DNA of 38,772 nt. It comes from an uncultured Phascolarctobacterium sp. (GTDB taxonomy: Bacteria; Bacillota; Negativicutes; Acidaminococcales; Acidaminococcaceae). The stretch lies in assembly GCA_900544885.1 (NCBI GenBank), contig UQWU01000012.1:1-38772 (forward strand). The letters are read 5' to 3'. Within the stretch, counting starts at the first letter, position 1. Every line of letters starts with the position of its first letter. The position numbers were made by a program, and so were the translations under genes. The notes below the pieces were generated by a model. The model searched no databases and had not been told where the DNA came from. It saw only the letters and a program-made list of their open reading frames with translations. Below, piece by piece: positions 24,049 to 33,343 of this stretch.

Positions 24049-26667
24049 ATGAAATACATGACTGGTAATGAAATCCGCGAAAAATTCTTAAAATTTTTCC
24101 AAGATAGAGGACATTTGATGCTTCCTAGTGCATCCCTGATTCCTCAGGATGACCCCACTTTATTAATTATCGGTGCAGGTATGGCACCTTTTAAACCTTT
24201 CTTTACTGGCAAAATGAAACCGCCTTCTCCGCGTATCACTACTTGCCAAAAATGCGTACGTACCGGTGACATTGAAAACGTTGGCCGTACTGCACGTCAC
24301 CATACTTATTTTGAAATGCTGGGTAACTTCTCCTTCGGCGATTATTTCAAAAAAGAAATTATTCCCTGGAGCTGGGAATTCCTCACTAAAGAATTAGAAT
24401 TACCTGCTGATAAATTATGGATTACCATCCATACCGAAGACGACGAAGCTTTTGAACTGTGGAAAAGCGTAGGCGTTCCTGAAGAACGTATCGTACGTCT
24501 GGCTGATAACTGGTGGGAAATCGGCAGCGGCCCCTGCGGTCCTGATAGTGAAATTCACATCGACCTGGGACCTGAACGTGGCTGTGGTAAACCGACCTGC
24601 GGACCTGGCTGCGATTGCGACCGTTTCCTCGAATTGTGGAACCTGGTATTTACTCAATTCAACCAAATGCCCGACGGTACTTATCCGCCGCTGAAAAATA
24701 AAAACATCGATACCGGTGCCGGTCTGGAACGTTTAGCCAGCGTTATCCAAGGCAAACCTTCCAACTTTGAAACAGATTTGATTTTCCCGATTATCGAATA
24801 TGCTTGCAAAACTGCCGGTGTTGAATATGGTAAAGATGCTAATACCGACGTATCTTTGAAAGTTATCGCTGACCATGCCCGTAGCATGACCTTTATGATT
24901 GGCGATGGTATTTTGCCGTCCAATGAAGGCCGCGGTTATGTTCTGCGCCGCATCCTGCGTCGTGCAGTACGTCATGGTCGTCTTTTGGGTATTACTGATA
25001 AATTCTTGGCTGGTGCTGTAGATGTTGTTATCGGTATGTTCGGTCACGTTTATACCAACTTAGCAGAAAAACGCGAATATATCCAAAAAGTTATCGATAT
25101 GGAAGAAACTAGCTTCCTGCGCACCTTAAAACAAGGCAGCGAACTTTTAAATGACGAAATCGCTAAATTAAAAGCTGCCGGTAAAACCGAATTAGACGGT
25201 GCTACTGCTTTTAAACTGAACGATACTTTCGGTTTCCCGTGGGAATTGACTGAAGAAATTCTGGAAGAACAAGGCCTGACTTTGGATAAAGCTGGTTTTG
25301 ATGCAGCTCTGGAAGTTCAACGTCAAATGGCACGTGATGCCCGCAACGATAAAGAAGGTCGTCCTGTTGTTTATAACACTAACGGTATTACCGTTGCTGA
25401 CCTGAAAGTTGACGAAGATGCTACTAATGGCACTATCGTGAAAATGTATCCTGCTCATGATGCACAACCTATTGAAAATGCTGCAGATGGCACTGAAGTT
25501 GCTGTAATCTGCGACGTTACTGCTTTCCATGCTGAAGGCGGCGGTCAATTGGGTGATATCGGTACTATTACTGCTCCTACCGGTAAAATCGATGTTACCG
25601 TAACTAAAAAACTGCCTGATGGTGCAGTAATCATGATTGGTAATGTTGTTGAAGGTACTATTGCAGTTGGCGAAGCTGTAACCTTCACTGTTGATAAAGC
25701 TCGCAAATTAGATATTGCTCGTAACCATACTGCAACTCATCTGCTGCATGCTGCTTTAAAACAAGTTCTGGGCGGTCATGTTAACCAAGCAGGCAGCTAT
25801 GTAGGTCCGGATCGTCTGCGTTTTGACTTCTCTCACTTCTCCCAAGTAACTGAAGCTGAACTGCAAGAGGTTGAAGCAATCGTTAATGAACAAATCCTGG
25901 CAAGCAAGGCTGTTAATATTGAAGAACTGCCTATCGAAGAAGCTAAGAAGAAAGGTGCAACTGCACTCTTCGGCGAAAAATATGGCAATATCGTACGCGT
26001 TGTAACCGTTCCCGAATTCTCCATGGAATTCTGCGGTGGCAGCCATGTAGATAATACTGCACAAATCGGTATGTTCAAAATTGTCAGCGAAGGCAGTAGC
26101 GGTGCCGGCGTACGTCGTATCGAAGCTGTAACCGGTCATGGTGCTGTTGCTCACGTTAAAGCAACCGAGGATATGGTTAAAGGTTTAGCTGCAAGCCTGA
26201 AATGCCGTGTAGCAGATGTTCCTGCACGTCTGGACGCTCTGCATGCTGAACTGAAAGCTGCACAAAAGAAAGCTGATGAGCTGGCTGCAGAAATCGCTAA
26301 AGCTCAAGTTTCTGATGTTGCAGACCAAGTACAAGAAATCAAAGGCGTACCTGTGCTGGTACAAAAAGTAAATGCTGACAGCATCGATGCTCTGCGTAAT
26401 CTGGGTGACCAAATGCGTGATAAAGTAGGTGGCGTAGTTGTTCTGGCTGCTGTTATCGGTGAAAAAGTAAGCATTCTTACTATGGCTACTAAAGATGCTG
26501 TTGCTAGTGGTGCACATTCCGGCAATATCGTTAAAGCAGTTGCGAAACTGTGTGGCGGTGGCGGCGGTGGTCGTCCGGATATGGCACAAGCCGGTGCAAA
26601 AGATGTAGCTAAAGTTGAAGAAGCTTTGGCTGCAGCTCCTGCTATTATCGAAGGTATGTTGAAATAA
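24049..26667 (+). CDS. alaS: Alanyl-tRNA synthetase
   Basis: An 872-residue AlaRS of full length. It has a class II catalytic domain at the N-terminus (MTGNEIREKFLKFFQDRGH, MAPFKPFFTG, GPCGPDSEIH) and an editing domain with zinc ligands in HTATHLLH and FCGGSHVDNT that clears Ser/Gly-tRNA-Ala. A C-Ala domain ends in CGGGGGGRPDMAQAG. The Shine-Dalgarno AAGGAG is 13 bases from ATG 24049; a second in-frame ATG three codons later could be used instead. It has its own promoter. Confidence 0.97.
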   Translation: MKYMTGNEIREKFLKFFQDRGHLMLPSASLIPQDDPTLLIIGAGMAPFKPFFTGKMKPPSPRITTCQKCVRTGDIENVGRTARHHTYFEMLGNFSFGDYFKKEIIPWSWEFLTKELELPADKLWITIHTEDDEAFELWKSVGVPEERIVRLADNWWEIGSGPCGPDSEIHIDLGPERGCGKPTCGPGCDCDRFLELWNLVFTQFNQMPDGTYPPLKNKNIDTGAGLERLASVIQGKPSNFETDLIFPIIEYACKTAGVEYGKDANTDVSLKVIADHARSMTFMIGDGILPSNEGRGYVLRRILRRAVRHGRLLGITDKFLAGAVDVVIGMFGHVYTNLAEKREYIQKVIDMEETSFLRTLKQGSELLNDEIAKLKAAGKTELDGATAFKLNDTFGFPWELTEEILEEQGLTLDKAGFDAALEVQRQMARDARNDKEGRPVVYNTNGITVADLKVDEDATNGTIVKMYPAHDAQPIENAADGTEVAVICDVTAFHAEGGGQLGDIGTITAPTGKIDVTVTKKLPDGAVIMIGNVVEGTIAVGEAVTFTVDKARKLDIARNHTATHLLHAALKQVLGGHVNQAGSYVGPDRLRFDFSHFSQVTEAELQEVEAIVNEQILASKAVNIEELPIEEAKKKGATALFGEKYGNIVRVVTVPEFSMEFCGGSHVDNTAQIGMFKIVSEGSSGAGVRRIEAVTGHGAVAHVKATEDMVKGLAASLKCRVADVPARLDALHAELKAAQKKADELAAEIAKAQVSDVADQVQEIKGVPVLVQKVNADSIDALRNLGDQMRDKVGGVVVLAAVIGEKVSILTMATKDAVASGAHSGNIVKAVAKLCGGGGGGRPDMAQAGAKDVAKVEEALAAAPAIIEGMLK

Positions 26668-26745
26668 TTAAAAATATTTTGTAAGACACCTCTGGTGTTG
26701 AAATGTAGCCATAATTGGGATACGTTTCTTAACTAGGAGAAGTTT

Positions 26746-26785
26746 ATGGATGCCATTCTGTTATTTTACAGGTGGCATCCATTTT
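26746..26785 (+). terminator. Probable terminator after alaS
   Basis: A perfect 10-bp stem, ATGGATGCCA with TGGCATCCAT, is extended inside by CTGT/ACAG and followed by TTTT. It lies 79 bases past the alaS stop. The T-run is short. Confidence 0.65.
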
Positions 26786-27129
26786 GCTTATAAAAATAAT
26801 TCAACCTATTAGCGTAGTTATTTCCTTGAAATGGGTGGGAATATTGTAAAGGAATACAAGCAAATATCAGATTTGCTGATTTCAAGATAGTATGTAGAGG
26901 TGAAAAATCCCTTGCTGTGAGAAGAGATTTTAGTTTGTAGCTTGTTCGCTTAACTTTGTTGATGGTTGTTGTTTTTTCATCTGGAGTTTTGCCAAATATT
27001 TTCTTTTGTTCAATGCATATAGTGGATTGTTTTTCTTGTATTTTCCATAAAGGACACAGATTCTCCACTGTAAAATTTACGCGGTATGTGTTAGAATATT
27101 ACTATACAAGCCGAAAGGAGTGTTGCTTT
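26786..27129. other. Intergenic region before ireB
   Basis: About 340 AT-rich bases with no convincing gene. A minus-strand open frame (GTG at 27068) lacks a ribosome binding site and runs into the alaS terminator. TTTACG and TACTAT spaced by 18 near 27077-27106 might be the ireB promoter. Confidence 0.4.
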
Positions 27130-27393
27130 ATGAATGAAGTATCTCAAGAAACTATGATGTTTAAACGTCCGGAAGAACAACTGGATGTTGCAGAAACTAT
27201 AAAAGAAGTATATGCTGCATTAGAAGCTAAGGGCTATAATCCTGTGGACCAGCTGGCAGGTTATCTTTTGAGTGGTGATCCTACTTATATCACCAGCTAT
27301 GATGATGCTCGCACCAAGCTGCGCCGCCATGAGCGTTATGAGCTGATTGAAGCGATGGTTATTAATTACTTGCAGCAGATTCAGAAAAAATAA
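27130..27393 (+). CDS. ireB: IreB-family regulatory phosphoprotein (DUF965, YrzL)
   Basis: An 87-residue IreB/UPF0297 protein with the family core GYNPVDQLAGYLLSGDPTYITSY and ARTKLRRHERYELIE. In Enterococcus IreB is phosphorylated near its N-terminus by the PASTA kinase IreK; Ser5 or Thr8 could play that part here (inference). ATG 27130 has AAAGGAG upstream; the open frame back to 26956 lies in intergenic DNA. The order ireB-ruvX-DUF1292 is conserved in Firmicutes. Confidence 0.95.
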   Translation: MNEVSQETMMFKRPEEQLDVAETIKEVYAALEAKGYNPVDQLAGYLLSGDPTYITSYDDARTKLRRHERYELIEAMVINYLQQIQKK

Positions 27394-27423
27394 CTAAATC
27401 ACAGACACAAGGAGTTTGATGGA

Positions 27424-27846
27424 ATGCGGAAAATGTCCCTGGATGTGGGCACTAGAACAATCGGTATCGCAGTCAGCGATTTGATGGGAATGATAGCCAA
27501 TGGTGTAGAAACCATTCGACGTACAAGTGAAGAAAAAGATTATGAACGTATTGCTCAGTTGATTAAAGAGCATGAGGTGGATACTTTAGTTGTCGGTTAT
27601 CCTAAGAATATGAACGGTACCATCGGTGAACGTGCACAAGCTTGTGAAGCGATGGCACATAAATTGGAAGATATGTTTCCTGAAGTTAAAGTTGTGCTTT
27701 GGGATGAACGTTTATCTACTGTAGCTGCTGAAAAAGTTTTGGTAGATGCGGATATGCGCCGCAATAAGCGTAAAAAAATTATCGATATGATGGCTGCGGT
27801 GGTTATTCTGCAGAATTATCTCGATAGTAAAGCTTTTAAAATTTGA
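27424..27846 (+). CDS. ruvX: RuvX/YqgF, putative pre-16S rRNA nuclease / Holliday junction resolvase
   Basis: A 140-residue RNase H-fold protein. The N-terminal motif SLDVGTRTIGIAVSD carries the first catalytic Asp (residue 7); VVGYPKNMNGTIGERA and WDERLSTVAAEKVL hold the others. In E. coli it trims the 5' end of 16S rRNA; a resolvase activity has also been shown. AAGGAG precedes ATG by 9 bases. Its stop codon overlaps the -35 box of the next gene. Confidence 0.95.
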   Translation: MRKMSLDVGTRTIGIAVSDLMGMIANGVETIRRTSEEKDYERIAQLIKEHEVDTLVVGYPKNMNGTIGERAQACEAMAHKLEDMFPEVKVVLWDERLSTVAAEKVLVDADMRRNKRKKIIDMMAAVVILQNYLDSKAFKI

Positions 27847-27872
27847 CAGACCAGCAGGCGATATTATACAAT
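27843..27872 (+). promoter_or_regulatory. Promoter of the DUF1292 gene
   Basis: TTGACA (27843-27848), 18-base spacer, TACAAT (27867-27872). The -35 box overlaps the ruvX stop codon. Confidence 0.65.
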
Positions 27873-27910
27873 GATAGTAGTAATTTATTATTTTGGAAAG
27901 AGGTGCTCAA

Positions 27911-28264
27911 ATGACCGAAAAAGATATTAAAAATGAAGAATTAGCAGCTATGCAAGAAGAAGCTGGCGAAGAAGTTGATGTAGTTGTATTGACTGATGAA
28001 CAAGGCAATGAAAGCTACTTTATGGAAGAAATGGTTATTCCGTACGAAGGTAAAAACTTTGCTGTTCTGGTAAGCATCGACGATTGCTGCGAAGATGAAG
28101 ACTGCGATTGCCATAATCATGAAGAGGATGATGAAGATTACTGCATCATCGCCCGCATTGATTTTGACGAAAACGGCGAAGCTGTTTACGTAGGTCCTAC
28201 TGACGAAGAATATGAAGCTGTTTCTGCACTGTATGATGATATGTGCGAGGACGAAGAAGAGTAA
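27911..28264 (+). CDS. DUF1292 acidic protein
   Basis: A 117-residue very acidic protein of the DUF1292 (YrzB-like) family. It has the usual VVVLTDEQGNESYF opening and the EYEAVSALYDDM ending. A Cys/His/Asp cluster (CCEDEDCDCHNHEEDDEDYC, about residues 57-76) looks able to bind metal. The function is not known for any member. ATG 27911 is placed by AAAGAGGTG just upstream; an in-frame TTG at 27893 precedes that site. It has its own promoter and a strong terminator. Confidence 0.85.
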   Translation: MTEKDIKNEELAAMQEEAGEEVDVVVLTDEQGNESYFMEEMVIPYEGKNFAVLVSIDDCCEDEDCDCHNHEEDDEDYCIIARIDFDENGEAVYVGPTDEEYEAVSALYDDMCEDEEE

Positions 28265-28277
28265 GCAATAAAAAATA

Positions 28278-28303
28278 ACCGGACTTCGGTCCGGTATTTT
28301 TTT
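28278..28303 (+). terminator. Terminator after the DUF1292 gene
   Basis: ACCGGAC and GTCCGGT pair around a TTCG loop, followed by ATTTTTTT. Confidence 0.95.
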
Positions 28304-28387
28304 GTAAAACTGCAAATTATTCATTGTCACCTATAAGATGTAATTTGTAGTGTTAAATTGAACAAGGCGAGTGGTGAATAATTTTCG

Positions 28388-29419
28388 ATGGATATAGAAA
28401 AAATCAAAAAAGTGTTCAAAGAAAAATGGTACTATTTTCTTTTGGCGGTAGTAGTAATTCCTTTACTGGGTTTTATGCTGATGCTGGGGATACGTGGCAA
28501 TAATAAGGATTTTGCTGCAAGTGGTCAGCACCTCATCATGATTAAGGAAGGCATGACTACTGCTGATATTGCTACTCTTCTGCATGAGAAGAAGTTGGTC
28601 AAGGATCCAGAAGCGTTCCGTATGGAGGCCCGTTTTAAAAATTTGGCTGATAAGCTGCAGGCAGGACCGTATCAGATTGAAGGAGGCCTTAGCAATAGTC
28701 AGATTGTTGATGTTATGGTGAAGGGTCATATCAAGCAAATCCGTTTTACTGTACCAGAGGGATTTACTGTGGTTAAGACGGCGAAGAAGCTGGAGGCTGA
28801 GGGATTAGGTAAGGCAGATAAATTTATTGCCGCGGCGAAGGATTATGCTCCTTATGCCTATATGCAGACGGATAATCCGAATGTTTTATTCAAGGCAGAG
28901 GGTTTCATCTTCCCTGCAACTTATGACTTCCCTGTGGGCATCAGCGAGGAAGAGATGCTGAAAATCATGGTGGAGCAGTTCGATAAGAAAATGCAGGAAT
29001 CAGGTGTAGCCAAAACTGTGCAGGAAAAGAATCTGAATATGCGTGATGTAGTGAATATGGCGGCCATGGTGGAGATGGAAGCCGTATTTCCTGAGGAACA
29101 GCCCCGTATTGCCGGCGTTTTTCTGAAGCGTGTCGCTATCGGGATGCCGATTCAGTCTGATACAACTATTCAATATATTTTAGGTGCACAAAAAGAAATC
29201 ATTACTTTTGCTGATACTGAAATTCAAAATCCGTATAATACTTACCAAAATATGGGCCTGCCGCCAGGACCTATTGCTAGTCCGGGACTGAAAGCTATTC
29301 AAGCTGTATTGGCACCGGAGGATAATGAATATTTATATTTTGTGGCAGAAAAGGACGGACATCATCGTTTTACCAAGACCTATGAAGAACATTTACAGGC
29401 AATTAAAGATATAGGATAA
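28388..29419 (+). CDS. mltG: Endolytic murein transglycosylase MltG
   Basis: A 343-residue MltG (YceG-like), which cuts nascent glycan strands at the membrane. One N-terminal membrane anchor (about 13-34) is followed by a LysM-like domain and the catalytic domain with MVEMEAVFPEEQPRIAGVFLKR; the catalytic Glu is E229 or E231. The C-terminal NPYNTYQNMGLPPGPIASPG is diagnostic. The ribosome binding site is weak. It lies 15 bases before the U32 peptidase gene. Confidence 0.95.
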   Translation: MDIEKIKKVFKEKWYYFLLAVVVIPLLGFMLMLGIRGNNKDFAASGQHLIMIKEGMTTADIATLLHEKKLVKDPEAFRMEARFKNLADKLQAGPYQIEGGLSNSQIVDVMVKGHIKQIRFTVPEGFTVVKTAKKLEAEGLGKADKFIAAAKDYAPYAYMQTDNPNVLFKAEGFIFPATYDFPVGISEEEMLKIMVEQFDKKMQESGVAKTVQEKNLNMRDVVNMAAMVEMEAVFPEEQPRIAGVFLKRVAIGMPIQSDTTIQYILGAQKEIITFADTEIQNPYNTYQNMGLPPGPIASPGLKAIQAVLAPEDNEYLYFVAEKDGHHRFTKTYEEHLQAIKDIG

Positions 29420-29434
29420 TTTTGGGGGTATTCA

Positions 29435-30682
29435 ATGACTAGATTACAAGCAAAACCGGAGCTTTTGGCACCGGCAGGTAGCATGGAAAAGGGCAAGATG
29501 GCTCTTTTATATGGTGCTGATGCTATTTACCTCGGCGGTAAGTTATTTGGCTTGCGTGCCTTTGCTAATAATTTCGATTTAGCAGAGATTGCCGAGATGG
29601 CAGAATATGCACATAAATTAGGTAAAAAGGTTTACGTTACCGTAAATATTTTTGCCCATAATGATGAAATTAATCAGCTGCCCGATTATTTACGTGGCTT
29701 GGAGGCGGCTAAAGTAGATGCACTCTTAATCAGTGATTTGGGCGTATGGATGACTGCTAGAGAAACAGTGCCGAATATGCCGTTACACGTAAGCACTCAG
29801 GCTAATACTACTAACTTCGCCGGTGTTCAGGCTTGGGAAAAGCTTGGTGCTGAGCGTGTCGTTTTAGCCCGCGAACTTTCGCTTAAAGAAATAGCAGAAA
29901 TCAGCGACAAGACTAATGTGGAATTAGAGGCCTTTGTTCATGGTGCAATGTGTATTTCTTATTCCGGACGTTGTCTTTTGAGCAGTTATTTGACCGGTCG
30001 TGACGGTAATCGCGGTGCTTGCACTCAGGCTTGCCGTTGGGAATATAATATGTATAAGCTGGGCGAGCAGAAACGCCCTGGCGAATATTTTGACCTTGAG
30101 GAAGATGAGCATGGCACTTATGTTATGAACTCCAAGGATTTATGCTTAATCGAGTATCTGCCCGAGCTGATGCGCGCCGGTGTCTGCAGCTTGAAAATCG
30201 AAGGCCGTATGAAAAGTGTGCATTATGTAGCAACTGTTGTCAGTGTATATAGAAAAGCTATTGACAGTTGCTGGAAAGATATGGATAATTATAGTGTACC
30301 CGAATCTTGGATTACCGAATTGAACAAGGTGTCCCACCGTCAGTATACTACAGGTTTTGCCATCAGCAAGCCGGACCGTGATGCCCAAGTTTATACTAGC
30401 TCTAAATATGAGCAGACTCATGACTTTGTCGGTATCGTCCTCGGCTATGATGCTGCTACTAAGCGTGTAGCCTTTGAGCAACGCAATAATGTGAAGGCAG
30501 GAGAGCCTTTGGAATTGTTAATGCCTGATGGAGAAGTAATTCCCTTTGTTCTGCAGGAAATGCAAGATGAAGAAGGCAACGCAATTGACTGTGCGCCTCA
30601 TGCACAGCAAAAATTTACGGCTTACAGTGAAAAAGAACTGTTGCCGTGCAGTTTATTGAGAAGAAAGGTTGTAGTAAAATAA
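29435..30682 (+). CDS. U32 family peptidase / tRNA hydroxylation protein
   Basis: A 415-residue U32 protein. The signature region FVHGAMCISYSGRCLLSSYL (about 167-186) and the paired cysteines in GACTQACRWEY are present, followed by SLKIEGRMKS and a C-terminal U32-associated beta domain (about 325-410). Relatives (TrhP/YrrO-type) take part in 5-hydroxyuridine formation at tRNA position 34 with prephenate; protease function is doubtful. In Bacillus mltG-yrrM-yrrN-yrrO are adjacent, and here mltG is directly upstream. The stop overlaps the DUF4911 start by one base. Confidence 0.9.
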   Translation: MTRLQAKPELLAPAGSMEKGKMALLYGADAIYLGGKLFGLRAFANNFDLAEIAEMAEYAHKLGKKVYVTVNIFAHNDEINQLPDYLRGLEAAKVDALLISDLGVWMTARETVPNMPLHVSTQANTTNFAGVQAWEKLGAERVVLARELSLKEIAEISDKTNVELEAFVHGAMCISYSGRCLLSSYLTGRDGNRGACTQACRWEYNMYKLGEQKRPGEYFDLEEDEHGTYVMNSKDLCLIEYLPELMRAGVCSLKIEGRMKSVHYVATVVSVYRKAIDSCWKDMDNYSVPESWITELNKVSHRQYTTGFAISKPDRDAQVYTSSKYEQTHDFVGIVLGYDAATKRVAFEQRNNVKAGEPLELLMPDGEVIPFVLQEMQDEEGNAIDCAPHAQQKFTAYSEKELLPCSLLRRKVVVK

Positions 30683-30924
30683 TGAGCGATAATGACCCTG
30701 GACCCCACAGTATGATTTACGCACAGGTTGAACCTGAGCGTATTGCCGACGTAAATTGGATTATGGAAGGCTATGAGCATTTGGCTATGGTGAGCACTGT
30801 AGATGGCAGTGCCGGCCTGATTAAGTTTTATGCCACCCCCGATACATATTTCGATACAATGGATATTTTAGAAAATATGCCATTTAAGGTAGAAATTGTT
30901 GAAAGTTTTGCCAATGAGTGGTAA
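30682..30924 (+). CDS. DUF4911 small protein
   Basis: An 80-residue protein resembling DUF4911 (VNWIMEGYEHLAMVSTVDGSAGLIKFYAT). Small alpha-beta fold expected, function unknown. It starts on ATG 30682 overlapping the U32 stop (TAATG), so it is translationally coupled to that tRNA-modification gene. The frame stays open upstream to 30646 inside U32. Confidence 0.75.
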   Translation: MSDNDPGPHSMIYAQVEPERIADVNWIMEGYEHLAMVSTVDGSAGLIKFYATPDTYFDTMDILENMPFKVEIVESFANEW

Positions 30925-30978
30925 AATATTTAGGTGATTCCTATCTTTAGGTAATTTTGTGGGAAAAGAGGCAGGATA

Positions 30979-32052
30979 ATGACGCGAATCAATAGAGTTT
31001 TGGATGTTATGACCAAACTGAAGGTGGACTGTGTCATTATAAAAGATGTAACCACTATCCGCTATCTTACCGGCTTTACAGGTGATTCCAGCTTGTTTTT
31101 CTTTAACGGCAATGACGGTGTCCTGATTACCGACGGTCGTTATACTGAGCAGGCTAAGAATGAAATGAAGCTGTTTAAGGTAATGGAATATACTCCGGTA
31201 AACGGTAACAGCATCTGGGAGGCTGCGGCTAAGCTTGCTTTACAGGCAGGCGCTAATGTCATCGGCTTCGATGGTGCTAATTTCAGTTATGCTGATTATG
31301 TACTGCTACAGGAACTTGTAGGCGATGTATATATGCAGAGTGTAGATTTCAGCGAAATCCGTATGATTAAGGATAAAAAAGAGCTGGATTTACTGCTGAA
31401 GGCTGCCAGCATTGCTGATGAAGCATTTGTTAAATTACTGGAAGATATTGAACCAGGGCGCACTGAACGTTCTTTAGCCGGACGTTTAGAGTATTATATG
31501 CGTGCTTTAGGTAGTGAGAAAACTTCTTTTGATACTATTGTTGCCAGCGGTGCCCGCAGTGCACTGCCCCATGGCATGGCATCAGATAAGGTTGTGGCAA
31601 TAGGTGATTTTATCACCTTTGATTTCGGTGCTGTTTATAAAGGTTATCATTCTGATATGACACGCACCTTAGTATTAGGTATGGCAAATTCCTGGCATAA
31701 GGAAATATATACAATCGTTGAAGAAGCACAACTCAAGGGCTTGAAGGCTGCTCAGGCAGGTATGACAGGCAGAGAGTTGGACGCAGTTGTGCGTAAGGTT
31801 ATCACTGATTGCGGCTATGGCGATTATTATGTACATGGCACGGGTCACGGCGTAGGCCTGGAGATTCATGAAATGCCTAATATCAATAAACGCGGAGATA
31901 CTGTATTACAAACCGGTATGGTATTTTCCATTGAACCTGGTATATACATTCCCGGCAAAGGCGGGGTTCGTATAGAAGATACTGTTGTTTTGACTGAAGA
32001 TGGCGCACGTGCTTTAAATGGTGTCAAAAAACAGCTTATTGAAATCGTTTAA
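30979..32052 (+). CDS. M24 family Xaa-Pro aminopeptidase
   Basis: A 357-residue aminopeptidase P-type protein of the short Firmicutes kind found next to efp. It has an N-terminal creatinase-like domain (1 to about 130) and then the pita-bread domain with five metal ligands: D215, D226, H290, E319 and E333. It should remove N-terminal residues preceding proline. The context before efp is conserved. AGGATA precedes the ATG. Confidence 0.93.
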   Translation: MTRINRVLDVMTKLKVDCVIIKDVTTIRYLTGFTGDSSLFFFNGNDGVLITDGRYTEQAKNEMKLFKVMEYTPVNGNSIWEAAAKLALQAGANVIGFDGANFSYADYVLLQELVGDVYMQSVDFSEIRMIKDKKELDLLLKAASIADEAFVKLLEDIEPGRTERSLAGRLEYYMRALGSEKTSFDTIVASGARSALPHGMASDKVVAIGDFITFDFGAVYKGYHSDMTRTLVLGMANSWHKEIYTIVEEAQLKGLKAAQAGMTGRELDAVVRKVITDCGYGDYYVHGTGHGVGLEIHEMPNINKRGDTVLQTGMVFSIEPGIYIPGKGGVRIEDTVVLTEDGARALNGVKKQLIEIV

Positions 32053-32082
32053 TTAATTAAAAAAATAATAGGAGGGCTTCTA

Positions 32083-32640
32083 ATGATTTCCACTAATGAA
32101 TTCAAAACTAACGTAACCGTTACTATCGACGGCGATGCTTGGCAGGTAGTAGAGTTCCAACACGTAAAACCTGGTAAAGGTGCAGCTTTTGTTCGTGCAA
32201 AAATGCGTAACCTGTGCACCGGTGCTGTTGTAGAAAACACCTTCAACGCAGGTGTTCGTCTGCCGAAAGCTCATATTGACCGTCGCGAAATGCAATATCT
32301 GTATGAATCCGATGGTATGTATGTATTCATGGACAATGAAACCTACGAACAAACCGAACTGAGCAAAGAAACTCTGGGTTCTGCTCTGAACTTCCTGAAA
32401 GAAAACATGGATGTTAAAATCATGACTTTCGGTAACCGTGTATTGGGCGTAGATCTGCCGAACACTGTTGAACTGACCGTAGTTGAAACCGAACCCGGCA
32501 TTAAAGGCGATACCGCTACCGGCGGCAGCAAAAACGCTACCATGGACACCGGCTATGTTGTAAAAGTTCCTCTGTTCATCAACGAAGGCGACGTTCTGGC
32601 TATCGATACCCGTACTGGTGATTATATCTCCCGTGCTTAA
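32083..32640 (+). CDS. efp: Elongation factor P
   Basis: A 185-residue EF-P that relieves ribosome stalling at polyproline. The domain I loop KPGKG places Lys32 at the tip, the residue modified in many bacteria; here no modification gene (epmA, ymfI-like) is nearby. It has three OB-like domains and ends in GDYISRA. Strong AGGAGGG site and highly biased codons. A terminator follows. Confidence 0.98.
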   Translation: MISTNEFKTNVTVTIDGDAWQVVEFQHVKPGKGAAFVRAKMRNLCTGAVVENTFNAGVRLPKAHIDRREMQYLYESDGMYVFMDNETYEQTELSKETLGSALNFLKENMDVKIMTFGNRVLGVDLPNTVELTVVETEPGIKGDTATGGSKNATMDTGYVVKVPLFINEGDVLAIDTRTGDYISRA

Positions 32641-32657
32641 TTTTTAATAGCTTATAC

Positions 32658-32690
32658 AAGCAGCAATGTGTAATACATTGCTGCTTTTTT
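32658..32690 (+). terminator. Terminator of efp
   Basis: A 12-bp stem (32658-32669 with 32675-32686) followed by a run of T. Confidence 0.95.
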
Positions 32691-32818
32691 GTGTGTGGAA
32701 GACATTACGGTTCGTTTTACGCACTGCCACTGCTCGGTACAAGAAGAGGCAAGCACGTTGAGCTAAAAGTTAGGTGTACTAACTTAGTTCGGTTGTAGAG
32801 TGGTGAGTAATATGATGG

Positions 32819-32865
32819 CAAAAAAATAAAGCCGATACATATCATAATGTATCGGCTGATTTTTT
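32819..32865. terminator. Bidirectional terminator after the LptA-like gene
   Basis: A perfect 10-bp stem (32831-32840 with 32847-32856) has an A-rich flank on the left and a T-run on the right. It can end the minus-strand LptA-like transcript and also plus-strand read-through from efp. Confidence 0.85.
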
Positions 32866-33343
32866 ATTGAGCAATGATTTCTTTAGTGACGACGTTGTAG
32901 GCTATATCATTTTCGTGGGGAATGTCGTTAACAACGACGTGACCATGAAAGGCGGCAATTTTAGTTTTCCAGCAATAGGAGCCGCTGTCGGCGGTAATGT
33001 TTATATTATTATCGCTGAAATTAAGGTTACCGTTTACATAGGCAGTGCTGTCGGAGTGGTAAACGTCAACTTTATCACATTTGAATTGCATACTGCCGAA
33101 GCCAAGGGAGATATTGCCCTGACCATGAACTTCCATGGAGTAGATGTGAACCTGAGTTGCATCACCGGTGATGGTTAAGGTAGTATCATGTACAGGGATT
33201 TGGACAAAAACGTTACCCTTTAAATCGTAGACACCGGCAATAGGGTTAAAGGTGCGGCTGTCGCTTTTAATAACGGGGTCTGCGGCGAAGCAGGTGGACA
33301 CCGTAGATAACAGAAGCAGAAGAACTAAAAAGATTTTTTTCAT
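32864..33343 (-). CDS. LptA/OstA-like periplasmic protein
   Basis: A 159-residue protein with a signal peptide (MKKIFLVLLLLL to about residue 20, cleaved after CFA). The rest is beta-strand rich with the LptA/OstA pattern: IKSDSRTFNP, YDLKGNVFVQ, and repeats of N-D-G turns. LptA forms a bridge carrying LPS from the inner to the outer membrane. It is shorter than E. coli LptA (185), and no lptB, lptC or lptD is beside it. It supports a diderm host. GAGGTAATAAT precedes the ATG. It may be a divergent paralogue rather than the main LptA. Confidence 0.7.
   Translation of the reverse strand: MKKIFLVLLLLLSTVSTCFAADPVIKSDSRTFNPIAGVYDLKGNVFVQIPVHDTTLTITGDATQVHIYSMEVHGQGNISLGFGSMQFKCDKVDVYHSDSTAYVNGNLNFSDNNINITADSGSYCWKTKIAAFHGHVVVNDIPHENDIAYNVVTKEIIAQ

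Noticed and set aside
26766..27068. 100-codon minus-strand frame before ireB
   Set aside because: GTG start without Shine-Dalgarno, no recognisable family, and it runs into the alaS terminator.
32867..33178. 103-codon plus-strand frame over the LptA-like gene
   Set aside because: Antisense shadow; the minus-strand protein has a signal peptide, promoter and ribosome binding site.
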